Shown piece by piece: positions 16,836-25,608 of a stretch of 64,000 nucleotides of DNA. The notes beneath the pieces were generated by a model. The model was not told the origin of the DNA, did no database searches, and was given only the letters and a program-made list of their open reading frames with translations. The translations under genes and the position numbers were made by a program. The stretch spans positions 5,462,001 through 5,526,000 of the forward strand of contig NZ_CP050700.1 in the NCBI RefSeq assembly GCF_010646885.2. The letters run 5' to 3'. Position 1 is the first letter of the stretch, and each line of letters begins with the position of its first letter. The DNA is from Desulfopila sp. IMCC35008 (GTDB lineage Bacteria > Desulfobacterota > Desulfobulbia > Desulfobulbales > Desulfocapsaceae).

Positions 16836-17957
16836 ATGAAAGTACGACGATATGTACTCATAGGAACCGTTATTGCCTGCTGTACAGGAAGTTTCGGCTG
16901 GTACACCTCCGTCTCAGGAAAAATCAATGCAGAGGGACCGGCACCAATAGCTTTATCATCCCAACGACCGATCCCAACCACTCTCGCAGATGAATATTCC
17001 TTACGAAAAACCAGGCTGTTTCCCGGCACGGTTCAAGCTAAACGAAGTGCCAATATTGGTTTTTCCGTGGACGGCCTACTGGTCGAACTGAATGGAAGGG
17101 AAGGTCTGCCGGTAAAAAAAGGGGATGTCCTCGCCCGCATTGACCAACGTGATTTCAAGAACAGTTTCGACGCAGCAAAAGCAAACTATCTGCGGGCTGA
17201 AGCGGATTTCAAACGAACCGAAACCCTGCAAAAACGAAGCGTAATTTCCCAGTCGGAGTACGACACCTCAAAAACCGCCTACGAAGTCGCACTCGCCGAG
17301 ATGAATATCAGGAAAAAAGGTTTGGACGATACGGTTATCACTGCACCCTACGATGCCGTCATTTCCAAGCGGTTTGCTGAAAACAATGAGCATATCAAGA
17401 AACAGGCATCCATCCTGGCGATCCAGGATATTTCCGAGATAGAGGTCGTGATCCAAATTCCGGAGAGGCTGATGGCTCACGGTGCTATCGAAGATTTCAT
17501 TGATATCTGGGTCAACTTCGATGCCGATACACGACGCTGGTTTCCCGGGCAAATCAAGGAGTACAGTGTCCAGACAGATCCGGTCACCCGAACCTATGAT
17601 GTAGCTGTGAGGCTGGAACGTCCAACAGATCTTAAGATCTATCCAGGCATGACAGCAACGGTACGAACCTCCCTGCAAACAAAGATCACAGGTGAGCCTC
17701 ACGGTATCATGGCCATCATTCCCGCAGAAGCTGTTTTTACCGGCCCGGATGGAGCAAGTTACACCTGGATCATCCCTGAAGAAGGTGGAAAACCTCTCAA
17801 GCAAAGGATTACTATCGGGGAATTATCACAGCAGGGTATTACCGTTGTTAAAGGACTTGAGCCAGGAACCCGTATTGCCACCGCCGGGGTACACACCCTC
17901 ACGGAAAACATGAGTGTCAGGCCGATGAAAAAAGGTGCGGAGGGGCTGGACGGATGA
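16836..17957 (+). CDS. RND efflux periplasmic adaptor (membrane fusion protein)
   Basis: A 373-residue HlyD/AcrA-type adaptor linking the inner-membrane pump to an outer-membrane channel. N-terminal signal or anchor (VLIGTVIACCTGSFGW), split lipoyl-like domain (SVDGLLVELNGREGLPVKKG and VITAPYDAVISKRFAENNE), helical hairpin between them (ALAEMNIRKKGL), beta-barrel (about 215-290) and membrane-proximal domain. The ATG at 16836 is favoured because GGAG lies 6 bases upstream; an ATG at 16824 would add four residues. It overlaps the pump gene by 4 bp (ATGA). No TolC-like gene is adjacent, so a shared outer channel is expected. Confidence 0.93.
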   Translation: MKVRRYVLIGTVIACCTGSFGWYTSVSGKINAEGPAPIALSSQRPIPTTLADEYSLRKTRLFPGTVQAKRSANIGFSVDGLLVELNGREGLPVKKGDVLARIDQRDFKNSFDAAKANYLRAEADFKRTETLQKRSVISQSEYDTSKTAYEVALAEMNIRKKGLDDTVITAPYDAVISKRFAENNEHIKKQASILAIQDISEIEVVIQIPERLMAHGAIEDFIDIWVNFDADTRRWFPGQIKEYSVQTDPVTRTYDVAVRLERPTDLKIYPGMTATVRTSLQTKITGEPHGIMAIIPAEAVFTGPDGASYTWIIPEEGGKPLKQRITIGELSQQGITVVKGLEPGTRIATAGVHTLTENMSVRPMKKGAEGLDG

Positions 17958-20900
17958 ATTTTGTAACATATTGTCTGCAGAACCGCATCGTCACCATGGT
18001 GTTGATCGTCATGATCACCATCGGCGGACTGCTCTCATACGAGCGGCTAGGCCGGCTGGAAGACCCTGAATTCACCATCAAGGAAGCGGTGATATTCACC
18101 CAATATCCCGGGGCCACCGCAGAGGAAGTCGAACAGGAGATCACTGAACCCCTCGAGACAGCGGTCCAACAGCTTAAGCAACTTCATGAAGTCCGCTCTA
18201 TCTCCCGTGACGGCTTGTCCATCATCTTCGCAGAGATGAAGGATCTCTACAACAAGGATACCCTGCCCCAGGTGTGGGACGAATTGCGTCGGAAGATCGG
18301 CGAGGCCACACCCTCCCTGCCCCCCGGATCCATTGCCCCCATCATCAATGACGATTTTGGTGATGTGTACGGTATCTTCCTGGCGCTAACCGGAGATGGC
18401 TATTCCCAGCGCGAGCTCCAGAAAACTGCCGAGGATTTACGACGGGAACTCCTGCTCTGCGAAGATGTCGGGCGTATCGATTTCTGGGGTTTTCAGCAGG
18501 AAGTCGTTTATGTCGAGTTCGACCGGACCAAGCTCTCCCGACTCGGGCTGCCGATAACAGCAATACTCAACACCATCAGCCAGCAGAACTCGGTCACTGA
18601 AACAGGCAGGGTAAAAGTCGGCTCGGAACATGTCCGGCTGCGGGTTACCGGCGATTACATGTCCATCGACGATATGGGGGAACAGCTCATCCAGGGTCCG
18701 TCAGGGACAAACATGATTCGTCTAAAGGATGTCGCCACCATCAGTAAGGGTTATATCGATCCACCCCAGCAAATACTTCAGCGAAACGGGGTACAGGCCG
18801 TAGGAATCGGTATTTCTACCGTTTCCGGCGGTAACGTGGTGACCATGGGGGAATCCGTAAAAGAACGTTTGGCAGAGCTGGACCCACGTTTGCCTGTAGG
18901 TATCGAGCTTCACACTATCTCTTTCCAGGCTGATACTGTACGTACTGCCGTAGACGGTTTTGTTATCAATCTGCTTGAGGCTGTAGCCATCGTCATCCTG
19001 CTGCTGGTATTGTTTATGGGGCTGCGGGAAGGGGTGATCATAGGTATCGTCCTGCTCATCACCATCCTGGCGACCTTTATCTGCATGAAGGTACTGGGCG
19101 TCAACCTGCAACGCATCTCACTCGGTGCCCTCATTATCGCCCTGGGGATGCTGGTCGACAACGCCATCGTCGTGACAGAAGGCTATATCATCAAGACTCG
19201 CCGGGGCCAGTCACCAAACCAGGCAGCCCACGAGGCAGTGAGAGAAACCCAGTGGCCGCTGCTCGGTGCAACTGTGATCGCCATTCTCGCTTTTGCGGCG
19301 ATCTCGCTCTCCAAGGACGTGACAGGTGAATTCCTCGGTAGTCTTTTCAAAGTGATAGCTCTTTCGTTAGGGCTAAGCTGGGTTATTGCCGTCACGATAG
19401 TACCGTACCTCTGTGTTGTTTTTCTTTCAGGACAGAAAGGGGAAGCTGGGCAGGATCCATACGACAACTTCTTTTTCCTGGGCTACCGTGTTTTTCTCTC
19501 AGGCTGCATCCGGTTTCGCTGGCTGACACTGCTGGTTGTAATAGGCATGCTGGGCGGGGCCATCTATGGCTTTGGCTTTGTCAAACAGAACTTTTTTCCC
19601 GGTTCCACCCGCCCCCAGTTCCTGGTCAACCTCACGTTTCCGGAAGGAACCCATATAGACCACACCAACAGGCAACTTTCAGTTACGGCACAAGAGATCG
19701 GTAAACTGGAAGGCGTCACCGACATAACAACCTTTGCTGGTGGTGGTGCCCTCCGGTTCATCCTCACCTACAACCCGGAAATGCCTAATAGCGGCTACGG
19801 TCAACTTCTTGTCACTGTTAAAGATTACAGAGACATAGATACCATTATTCCCAAAGTAAGGGCCTATCTCGCAGGGTACCAACCCGGAGCCGTTACCAAG
19901 GTGGAAAAATTCAAGCTTGGTCCGGGCGGGAAGGCTGTCGAAGCACGGTTTAGTGGTCCGGATACTGTTGTTCTCCGGGAACTTGCCGACCAGGCCAAAC
20001 GAATCATGTGGGAACATAAGAATACTGACTCAGTTAATACCGACTGGGGAGAAAAGGTGAAAGTTGCCTCAGTCTCCATGGCCGGAACCCGATCACGTGA
20101 AATAGGTGTGTTCAGACCGGAGATCGCCCAGTCCATCGGCACCACCTTTTCAGGTTCGGTCGCCGGACTGTATCGCGAAGGTGAGGATTTACTGCCCATA
20201 ATCATCCGCCCACCTCAAGAACAGCGCGTATCAATTGATAATCTGAACAATATAATGGTCTGGAGCAGTGCGGCAGGTACTTCTATCCCCCTGGAACAGG
20301 TGGCAGACGGTGTCTCAACCACCTGGGAAGATCCGGTCATACGACGACTCAACCGTCAACGCACCATTACTGTAGCATGTGAGCATCTCACCGGTACAGC
20401 CAACGCTCTCTTCAACGAATTGAGAGGCCCCATCGAGTCTATTGAGCTGCCAACCGGCTATCATCTTGAGTGGGGTGGAGAGTATGAAAACTCCACTGAT
20501 GCGAACAGGAAACTGATGGCCAAGGTACCCCTGGCCTTCTCCATCATGTTTTTGATTTCGGTTATGCTGTTCAACACCTTGCGTCACCCTGTCATCATCT
20601 TTTTAGGACTGCCGCTGGCCCTTATCGGTGTAGCGGCAGGGTTACTGATCTTCGATATGCCCTTTGGATTTATGGCCCTTCTCGGTTTCTTAAGTCTCTC
20701 AGGGATGTTGATGAAAAACGAAATCGTGCTGCTCGACCAGATAAATATTGAGTTGCGAAAGGGTAAACGTCCATATGTGGCAGTGATCGACTCTGCGGTC
20801 AGTCGTGTACGCCCGGTTGCCATGGCCGCCTTTACCACAGTATTGGGTATGATCCCGCTCCTCTGGGATGCCTTCTTCAATGCCATGGCCGTTACTATCA

Positions 20901-21055
20901 TGGGTGGGCTCACCTTTGCCACACTTCTCACATTAATCGTGGTGCCGGTACTTTACTGCACGTTTTACCGTATCCATGAAGATACTCCGGCAAAGGTAGT
21001 AGACGAAAAGCAGATACCCAATGAACAGGAGGTTACACACCCCATTCCTGTTTAA
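17954..21055 (+). CDS. RND efflux pump, HAE1-like inner-membrane subunit
   Basis: A 1033-residue proton-driven exporter of the AcrB superfamily. Twelve transmembrane segments flank two large periplasmic loops in the usual 1+5+1+5 layout. Typical signatures: YPGATAEEVEQEITEPLE, the TM4 motif GALIIALGMLVDNAIVVTEGY (this subclade has Asp-Asn where AcrB has Asp-Asp), and C-terminal FLSLSGMLMKNEIVLLDQI with RPVAMAAFTTVLGMIPL. It is translationally coupled to the adaptor. Substrates cannot be predicted; TetR control suggests a drug, dye or metabolite stress response. A palindromic terminator follows 15 bp after the stop. Confidence 0.95.
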   Translation: MNFVTYCLQNRIVTMVLIVMITIGGLLSYERLGRLEDPEFTIKEAVIFTQYPGATAEEVEQEITEPLETAVQQLKQLHEVRSISRDGLSIIFAEMKDLYNKDTLPQVWDELRRKIGEATPSLPPGSIAPIINDDFGDVYGIFLALTGDGYSQRELQKTAEDLRRELLLCEDVGRIDFWGFQQEVVYVEFDRTKLSRLGLPITAILNTISQQNSVTETGRVKVGSEHVRLRVTGDYMSIDDMGEQLIQGPSGTNMIRLKDVATISKGYIDPPQQILQRNGVQAVGIGISTVSGGNVVTMGESVKERLAELDPRLPVGIELHTISFQADTVRTAVDGFVINLLEAVAIVILLLVLFMGLREGVIIGIVLLITILATFICMKVLGVNLQRISLGALIIALGMLVDNAIVVTEGYIIKTRRGQSPNQAAHEAVRETQWPLLGATVIAILAFAAISLSKDVTGEFLGSLFKVIALSLGLSWVIAVTIVPYLCVVFLSGQKGEAGQDPYDNFFFLGYRVFLSGCIRFRWLTLLVVIGMLGGAIYGFGFVKQNFFPGSTRPQFLVNLTFPEGTHIDHTNRQLSVTAQEIGKLEGVTDITTFAGGGALRFILTYNPEMPNSGYGQLLVTVKDYRDIDTIIPKVRAYLAGYQPGAVTKVEKFKLGPGGKAVEARFSGPDTVVLRELADQAKRIMWEHKNTDSVNTDWGEKVKVASVSMAGTRSREIGVFRPEIAQSIGTTFSGSVAGLYREGEDLLPIIIRPPQEQRVSIDNLNNIMVWSSAAGTSIPLEQVADGVSTTWEDPVIRRLNRQRTITVACEHLTGTANALFNELRGPIESIELPTGYHLEWGGEYENSTDANRKLMAKVPLAFSIMFLISVMLFNTLRHPVIIFLGLPLALIGVAAGLLIFDMPFGFMALLGFLSLSGMLMKNEIVLLDQINIELRKGKRPYVAVIDSAVSRVRPVAMAAFTTVLGMIPLLWDAFFNAMAVTIMGGLTFATLLTLIVVPVLYCTFYRIHEDTPAKVVDEKQIPNEQEVTHPIPV

Positions 21056-21068
21056 TTAATCCTCAAAT

Positions 21069-21097
21069 GGGGTCAGACCTAAGGTCTGACCCTTTTG
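21069..21097 (+). terminator. Palindromic terminator after RND pump (second repeat copy)
   Basis: GGGTCAGACC (21070-21079), centre TAA, GGTCTGACCC (21083-21092), then CTTTTGT. Same arms as at 13809-13831, in the opposite orientation. It serves the converging pump and barrel genes. Confidence 0.75.
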
Positions 21098-21119
21098 TAT
21101 TCATTATGAACGCTCCGAC

Positions 21120-21620
21120 CTACAGCGCTATCCGGATCGCAGCTCCCAGAAAAATGGTATCAGAATCGATATCGGTGGTCTCGTTATCAAGCTCGGCTGA
21201 ATCATTAAAACGATAGAGACCGTAGAAGTCACCGTAAATCCCCGGCAACAGCTCAAGATTTAAACCTGCCCGAAAGGCAAAAAACGGTTCATCCGCCAGG
21301 TCGCTGTCCCGATACTCCCAACCGATACCTGCCCCTGCATAAATTGACCTGCCGACCAGCACAAAGGCCTGGGGGGCAAACGCCGTCTCGCCATACTTAT
21401 CCGGCAGGATTTCCAAGTCCACCTCAAGACCAATCAAACCCGGCCAGTACTGGTAACTGGCCAGATAGCTAAAACCGTCATCATCGACATCATCAAAATC
21501 GATGTCATCCACTGACGTCCAGTAATTTATCCCGCCGCCAATCCGATGTTCTGCCGCCTGCAGTTTCCCGGCCAGGCAAAACAGGAAAAACAGAGAAAAT
21601 ACTACGCTCCACTTTTTCAT
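21120..21620 (-). CDS. Small outer-membrane beta-barrel protein
   Basis: A 166-residue exported protein: signal peptide (MKKW, then VVFSLFFLFCLAGKLQA, cut after AEH or so), then alternating strands with aromatic girdles (YLASYQYWPGLIGLEVDLEI, RAGLNLELLPGIYGDFYGLY) and a C-terminal strand ending in a hydrophobic residue (FLGAAIRIAL), as in eight-stranded barrels of the OmpA/OmpW type. The acidic run DDIDFDDVDDDG could bind divalent cations. Family not identified. It converges on the RND operon and is probably independent of it. Confidence 0.75.
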   Translation of the reverse strand: MKKWSVVFSLFFLFCLAGKLQAAEHRIGGGINYWTSVDDIDFDDVDDDGFSYLASYQYWPGLIGLEVDLEILPDKYGETAFAPQAFVLVGRSIYAGAGIGWEYRDSDLADEPFFAFRAGLNLELLPGIYGDFYGLYRFNDSAELDNETTDIDSDTIFLGAAIRIAL

Positions 21621-21804
21621 TTCTTCTCCTCCTTACTATTTTTTTCTCACAATCAGCACCTTGGGGGACCAATACTGCAAACAGAAGACTCTTAATACCC
21701 TGAATCATACGTTTTTTACAAGTCTCATATCGGGTAGAACTCGTCTGAATCCATAACCCATGAAGTGGGCTTTGTGTAATCATGATGATGATCCTATAAG
21801 AAAA

Positions 21805-22395
21805 TCAGGCCTCACTCATGGGAACCCGGACCAGTTGCAAGGCCCCATCCTGCTCTATGCCGCTTGGTGTTACCCGAGATCCTTCAACCACGGCCAAAAG
21901 ATCCCCATGACGAACACAGCCTATACGAATAGCCAACTTGATGGCCTGGAAAACCACCTCATCCCGATGCAGCTCCTCGGGAATGATAATAGGTGTAACA
22001 TTCTTTTAAAGGCTTGCATGCCTGGCCACCTGGCAATGCCGGGTGATCAGGATAGTCGGTACCTGCCGGCTCTATCTGGAAAGAACGGGGTAGAGTGTCT
22101 CCTCAGGGTCAAGCAGCAGGGTAGCCTTTGTTGAACGGAACCCTGCAGCTGCGGTAAGAACCGGGTTGCCCTGTTCCTCTTCGAGGAGCTGGCGGTACCG
22201 CTCGCTATCGAGCCTTCCACAATGCTCCGCCTCAAATATTATAGATGCCATGGTGCGTGCCACATTCACCGGGTTATTACCAGTGGCTGTCTCCTGGGAA
22301 AGCATCACAGCATCGGTTCCTTCAGCAATAGCAGTGCTCACATCAGTAACTTCAGCCCGTGTCGACCTGGCATCTTCGAGTAAAAGTATTCGCAT
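21805..22395 (-). pseudogene. Decayed C-terminal fragment of a pyruvate kinase-like gene
   Basis: Three pieces in different minus-strand frames add up to the C-terminal part of pyruvate kinase: ARSTRAEVTDVSTAIAEGTD and AVMLSQETATGNNPVNVART (compare PTRAEVSDVANA and the SGET signature), then ILITRHCQVARHASL, then KNVTPIIIPEEL to GDLLAVVEGSR and a TGA at 21805-21807. At least two frameshifts and stops separate them, and the barrel with its catalytic residues is absent upstream of 22395. It reads as a truncated relic and not a functional enzyme. It sits in a 1.08-kb gap before leuC. Confidence 0.8.
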
Positions 22396-22700
22396 AATCT
22401 CCGTCTCTAATCTCTTCCAAAATTTGAACCCGTATTTTACCTTTTGGGACACGGTGACAAGCCCAACTCCGTTTTCCCCACCAGAGATAGCTGTCTGAAC
22501 TCCATTAGCCGGTCAGGTGAAACTTTCCCTATGGTATGTCAAAAATGACGTGACAGGTAAGACTTATCCTACGTTTCACCAGGAACTCATAGAGACATAT
22601 GGGAAAATGAGACTATCTCGTTCCGTTTCACCGTTTGGTGGTTATCGTATTACGACGTTGTTGACAAAACACGTCTCAATCACAGACATGAGGAAAAATC
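22396..22700 (+). other. leuC upstream region with repeated GTTTCACC elements
   Basis: A 305-bp stretch without a convincing gene. GGTGAAAC at 22516-22523 can pair with GTTTCACC at either 22573-22580 or 22625-22632, giving two alternative stems before leuC. No leucine-rich leader peptide with its own start and no T-run terminator is visible, so attenuation is speculative. Confidence 0.3.
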
Positions 22701-24119
22701 ATGGGAAAAAACCTGTTTAACAAGGTGTGGGATCGGCATACTGTCAGCCAGCTCTCTCCGACACGTGACCAGCTCTTTATCGGTCAGCATCTGGTCCATG
22801 AAGTCACTTCACCCCAGGCATTTGCAGCGCTCCGTGAACGGGGCCTAAACGTCAAATACCCGGACAGGACCTTGGCGACAGTCGATCACATCGTGCCCAC
22901 TGAAAACCAGTACATCAGGCCCTTTAAGGATAGTCTCGCAGAAGAGATGATGGTAGCGCTCGAAAAGAACTGCCAGGATTTTGGTATCCGATTCTTCAAC
23001 CTCGATTCCGACTCACAAGGCATTGTCCATATCATCGGCCCCGAAAACGGTCTCACTCAACCGGGTATGACCATCGCATGTGGGGACTCGCACACCTCGA
23101 CCCACGGCGCATTTGGAGCCATCGCCCTTGGTATCGGCACGTCGCAGGTACGGGATGTACTCGCTACCCAGACCCTGGGGCTGGATCGTCTCAAGGTGAA
23201 AAAAATATTCATTAGTGGTGAACGCCAGCCAGGCGTCTATGCCAAGGATATAATCCTCCGTATTATTACAGAGCTCGGTGTCATGGGCGGCATCGGCTAC
23301 GCGTACGAATTCTGCGGGCCGGCCATAGAGGCTCTCTCCATGGAGGAGCGAATGACAATCTGCAACATGTCCATTGAGGGGGGCGCACGGGTTGGCTACA
23401 TCAACCCCGATGAAACCACCTTCAACTACCTGCGCGGGAAACCATTCGCCCCTGACGGTGAGGACTTCGACAGGGCCGTACGCTACTGGCAATCGATGGC
23501 TTCCGACCCGGATGCAAAATATGATGACCAGTTTGAACTGGATATTTCAACCATGGGACCTATGGTTACTTGGGGCATAACTCCCGGCCAGGGCGTTGAA
23601 ATAAATTCACCCCTGCCAACACGAGACACCGTCCATGAAAACGAGCGGGAGATAACAGCCAAGGCGTATAAGCATATGGGTTTTGAAGAAGGACAGCCTT
23701 TAACCGGACAAAAGATTGACGTGGCTTTTATCGGTTCCTGCACCAATGGCAGGATCTCCGATTTAAGAACAGCTGCATCAATCTTACAGGGGAGGAAAGT
23801 TGCAGACCATGTACGTGCACTGGTGGTTCCCGGTTCTAAAAAAGTGAAACAACAGGCCGAAGAAGAAGGGCTGGATAGAATATTTACGACATCGGGATGC
23901 GAATGGCGGGAAGCCGGCTGCTCCATGTGCCTTGCCATGAACCCGGACAAACTGCGTGACAGGCAGCTCTGTGCCAGCAGCTCAAACCGGAATTTTATCG
24001 GCAGACAGGGTGCCCCCAAAGGCCGCACCCTGCTCATGAGCCCTGCTATGGTCGCTGCTGCTGCAGTCAAAGGCAAGGTTACCGATGTTCGGAATCTCTT
24101 GCCCGGAGGGGGAAAATGA
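22701..24119 (+). CDS. leuC: 3-Isopropylmalate dehydratase, large subunit
   Basis: Aconitase-family [4Fe-4S] enzyme; with LeuD it isomerises 2-isopropylmalate to 3-isopropylmalate in leucine synthesis. The 472-residue bacterial form carries the substrate motif ACGDSHTSTHGAFGAIALGI, the cluster cysteines in GSCTNGRISDLR and in CEWREAGCSMC, and RNFIGRQG. GAGGA precedes the ATG. It overlaps leuD by 4 bp. leuA and leuB are not in the window. Confidence 0.97.
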   Translation: MGKNLFNKVWDRHTVSQLSPTRDQLFIGQHLVHEVTSPQAFAALRERGLNVKYPDRTLATVDHIVPTENQYIRPFKDSLAEEMMVALEKNCQDFGIRFFNLDSDSQGIVHIIGPENGLTQPGMTIACGDSHTSTHGAFGAIALGIGTSQVRDVLATQTLGLDRLKVKKIFISGERQPGVYAKDIILRIITELGVMGGIGYAYEFCGPAIEALSMEERMTICNMSIEGGARVGYINPDETTFNYLRGKPFAPDGEDFDRAVRYWQSMASDPDAKYDDQFELDISTMGPMVTWGITPGQGVEINSPLPTRDTVHENEREITAKAYKHMGFEEGQPLTGQKIDVAFIGSCTNGRISDLRTAASILQGRKVADHVRALVVPGSKKVKQQAEEEGLDRIFTTSGCEWREAGCSMCLAMNPDKLRDRQLCASSSNRNFIGRQGAPKGRTLLMSPAMVAAAAVKGKVTDVRNLLPGGGK

Positions 24120-24739
24120 ACAACTCATCACAGATTAAAGCCGTTTCCGGCCGAGCTGTCCCGTTACCTGGTAACGATATCGATACTGACCGTATTATCC
24201 CGGCTCGATTCTTACGCTGCGTAACATTTGAAGCACTTGGAGAACAACTCTTTTGGGACGAAAGGTTTGACGAGCGGGGACAGCCTCTTGATCATCCACT
24301 GAATAATCCAAAATTTGGGGGTGGTTCCGTGTTGCTTGTAAACGGTAATTTTGGTTGCGGTTCCTCACGGGAGCACGCCCCCCAGGCAATTAAACGCTTT
24401 GGCATCAAGGCCATTATCGGTGAATCATTTGCCGAGATATTTGCAGGTAACTGCACCAATCTCGGTATTCCGGTCTTTACAACCAACCCGGAAACAGTTC
24501 AGCGACTTATGCAGATAGTGGAAAGTAAACCGGAAACTATTCTGGATCTAGACCTGGAAGAGGCATCTGTCACGTTAGGGGGGGAAACACACCCTCTGAC
24601 CATAACCGATTCATCCCGCACTGCGCTTCTCAAGGGAAGCTGGGACAGCCTGGAGGCACTGCTGCAAAATAGTGATAGAATTAAAGATACCTATAATCAG
24701 CTGCCATATATAAATGGATTCGCTGACTTCAGCAGCTAA
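24116..24739 (+). CDS. leuD: 3-Isopropylmalate dehydratase, small subunit
   Basis: Swivel-domain partner of LeuC. The 207-residue protein has the usual PLPGNDIDTDRIIPARFLR start, the NFGCGSSREHAPQA loop and GESFAEIFAGNCTNLGIPV. The 4-bp ATGA overlap with leuC gives translational coupling and equal subunit supply. It is the larger enterobacterial-type small subunit (about 200 residues) rather than the short archaeal type. Confidence 0.97.
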   Translation: MNNSSQIKAVSGRAVPLPGNDIDTDRIIPARFLRCVTFEALGEQLFWDERFDERGQPLDHPLNNPKFGGGSVLLVNGNFGCGSSREHAPQAIKRFGIKAIIGESFAEIFAGNCTNLGIPVFTTNPETVQRLMQIVESKPETILDLDLEEASVTLGGETHPLTITDSSRTALLKGSWDSLEALLQNSDRIKDTYNQLPYINGFADFSS

Positions 24740-24762
24740 CCAACTGATATTATGATATCGAC

Positions 24763-25587
24763 TTAATGAGTCACCCGGAAATTTCCGTTCTCCGCCACCA
24801 GCAACCGTATAGTCCCTTCGATATCGGTTCTGAAGGCGCGCACCTTATTCTCGGCCAGGCGGCCAAGAACCTCGGGAGAAGGTGCCCCGATATCGTTTTG
24901 GCCGACACTGATAACCGCGATCGTTGGCCGAACCCGTTTCAACAACTCAGGCGAGGTGGAATCCTCGGCACCGTGATGTGCCAGTTGAATAACCGAGGCA
25001 AGAGGAACAGGGCTTTCCCGAAGCATCTGTTTCTCTCCCGGCCCGGCCAGGTCCCCCATCAACAGCAGACTGAATCCTCGATAGCTGACATTCAAGGCCA
25101 ATGACCGGCTGTTATAATCCTTGCCGCTGTCATAATCCGCTGCCGGATGAAGCACATCAACCGCCAGGTCGCCGCACATCCAGGAATCACCCGCACCGAT
25201 TACAGAATAAGGCAGGTCATACTGCAACTGGCTGTAATCCTCAAACCCTCGCTCCTCAATGTTCACATCACCATTATCTGAAAACTCGCGGATCGGCATC
25301 TTTCTGGCTATCGATTTCAAACCACCATAATGGTCCTTGTGAGGATGGGTGATAATAACGTAATCAAGCCTTTTGACCCCTTCCCTTTCAAACAGCTTGT
25401 TCAGACGTGTTCCGCTGCCGATAGGACCGGCATCGACCAGCATGGCACACTTACCCGGCTGGTGTAATAGCGTCGCACCACCCTGACCCACATCCACAAA
25501 CCAGGCGGAAAATCCTTCAGCTCCCATCACGACCATAGGAGCTCCCAAAATCAAGCCGACAATCACATAAACCAACCTTCGTACCAT
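24763..25587 (-). CDS. ComEC-like metallo-beta-lactamase-fold hydrolase, exported
   Basis: A 274-residue protein with an N-terminal hydrophobic signal or anchor (LVYVIVGLILGAPMVVMGA) and a single metallo-hydrolase domain: WFVDVGQGGATLLHQPGKC, then ITHPHKDHYGG (HxHxDH metal site), SLLLMGDLAGPGE and LAHHGAEDSTSPELL. These match the C-terminal domain of DNA-uptake protein ComEC, but the channel part is absent, so it is probably an exported phosphodiesterase or nuclease-like enzyme. The ATG at 25587 has AGGTG upstream; a GTG four codons earlier is the alternative. It lies 21 bp after the AI-2E-family gene in one operon. Confidence 0.85.
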   Translation of the reverse strand: MVRRLVYVIVGLILGAPMVVMGAEGFSAWFVDVGQGGATLLHQPGKCAMLVDAGPIGSGTRLNKLFEREGVKRLDYVIITHPHKDHYGGLKSIARKMPIREFSDNGDVNIEERGFEDYSQLQYDLPYSVIGAGDSWMCGDLAVDVLHPAADYDSGKDYNSRSLALNVSYRGFSLLLMGDLAGPGEKQMLRESPVPLASVIQLAHHGAEDSTSPELLKRVRPTIAVISVGQNDIGAPSPEVLGRLAENKVRAFRTDIEGTIRLLVAENGNFRVTH

Positions 25588-25608
25588 AGCGATCTGCACC
25601 TGCTGCTT

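Noticed and set aside
21120..21620. Outer-membrane channel (TolC type) for the RND pump
   Set aside because: The protein has only 166 residues and a simple barrel pattern, far short of the TolC family, and it lies on the opposite strand.
22517..22720. 67-codon frame before leuC as a leucine leader peptide
   Set aside because: It has a GTG start, few leucines and no linked terminator, and it runs into leuC.
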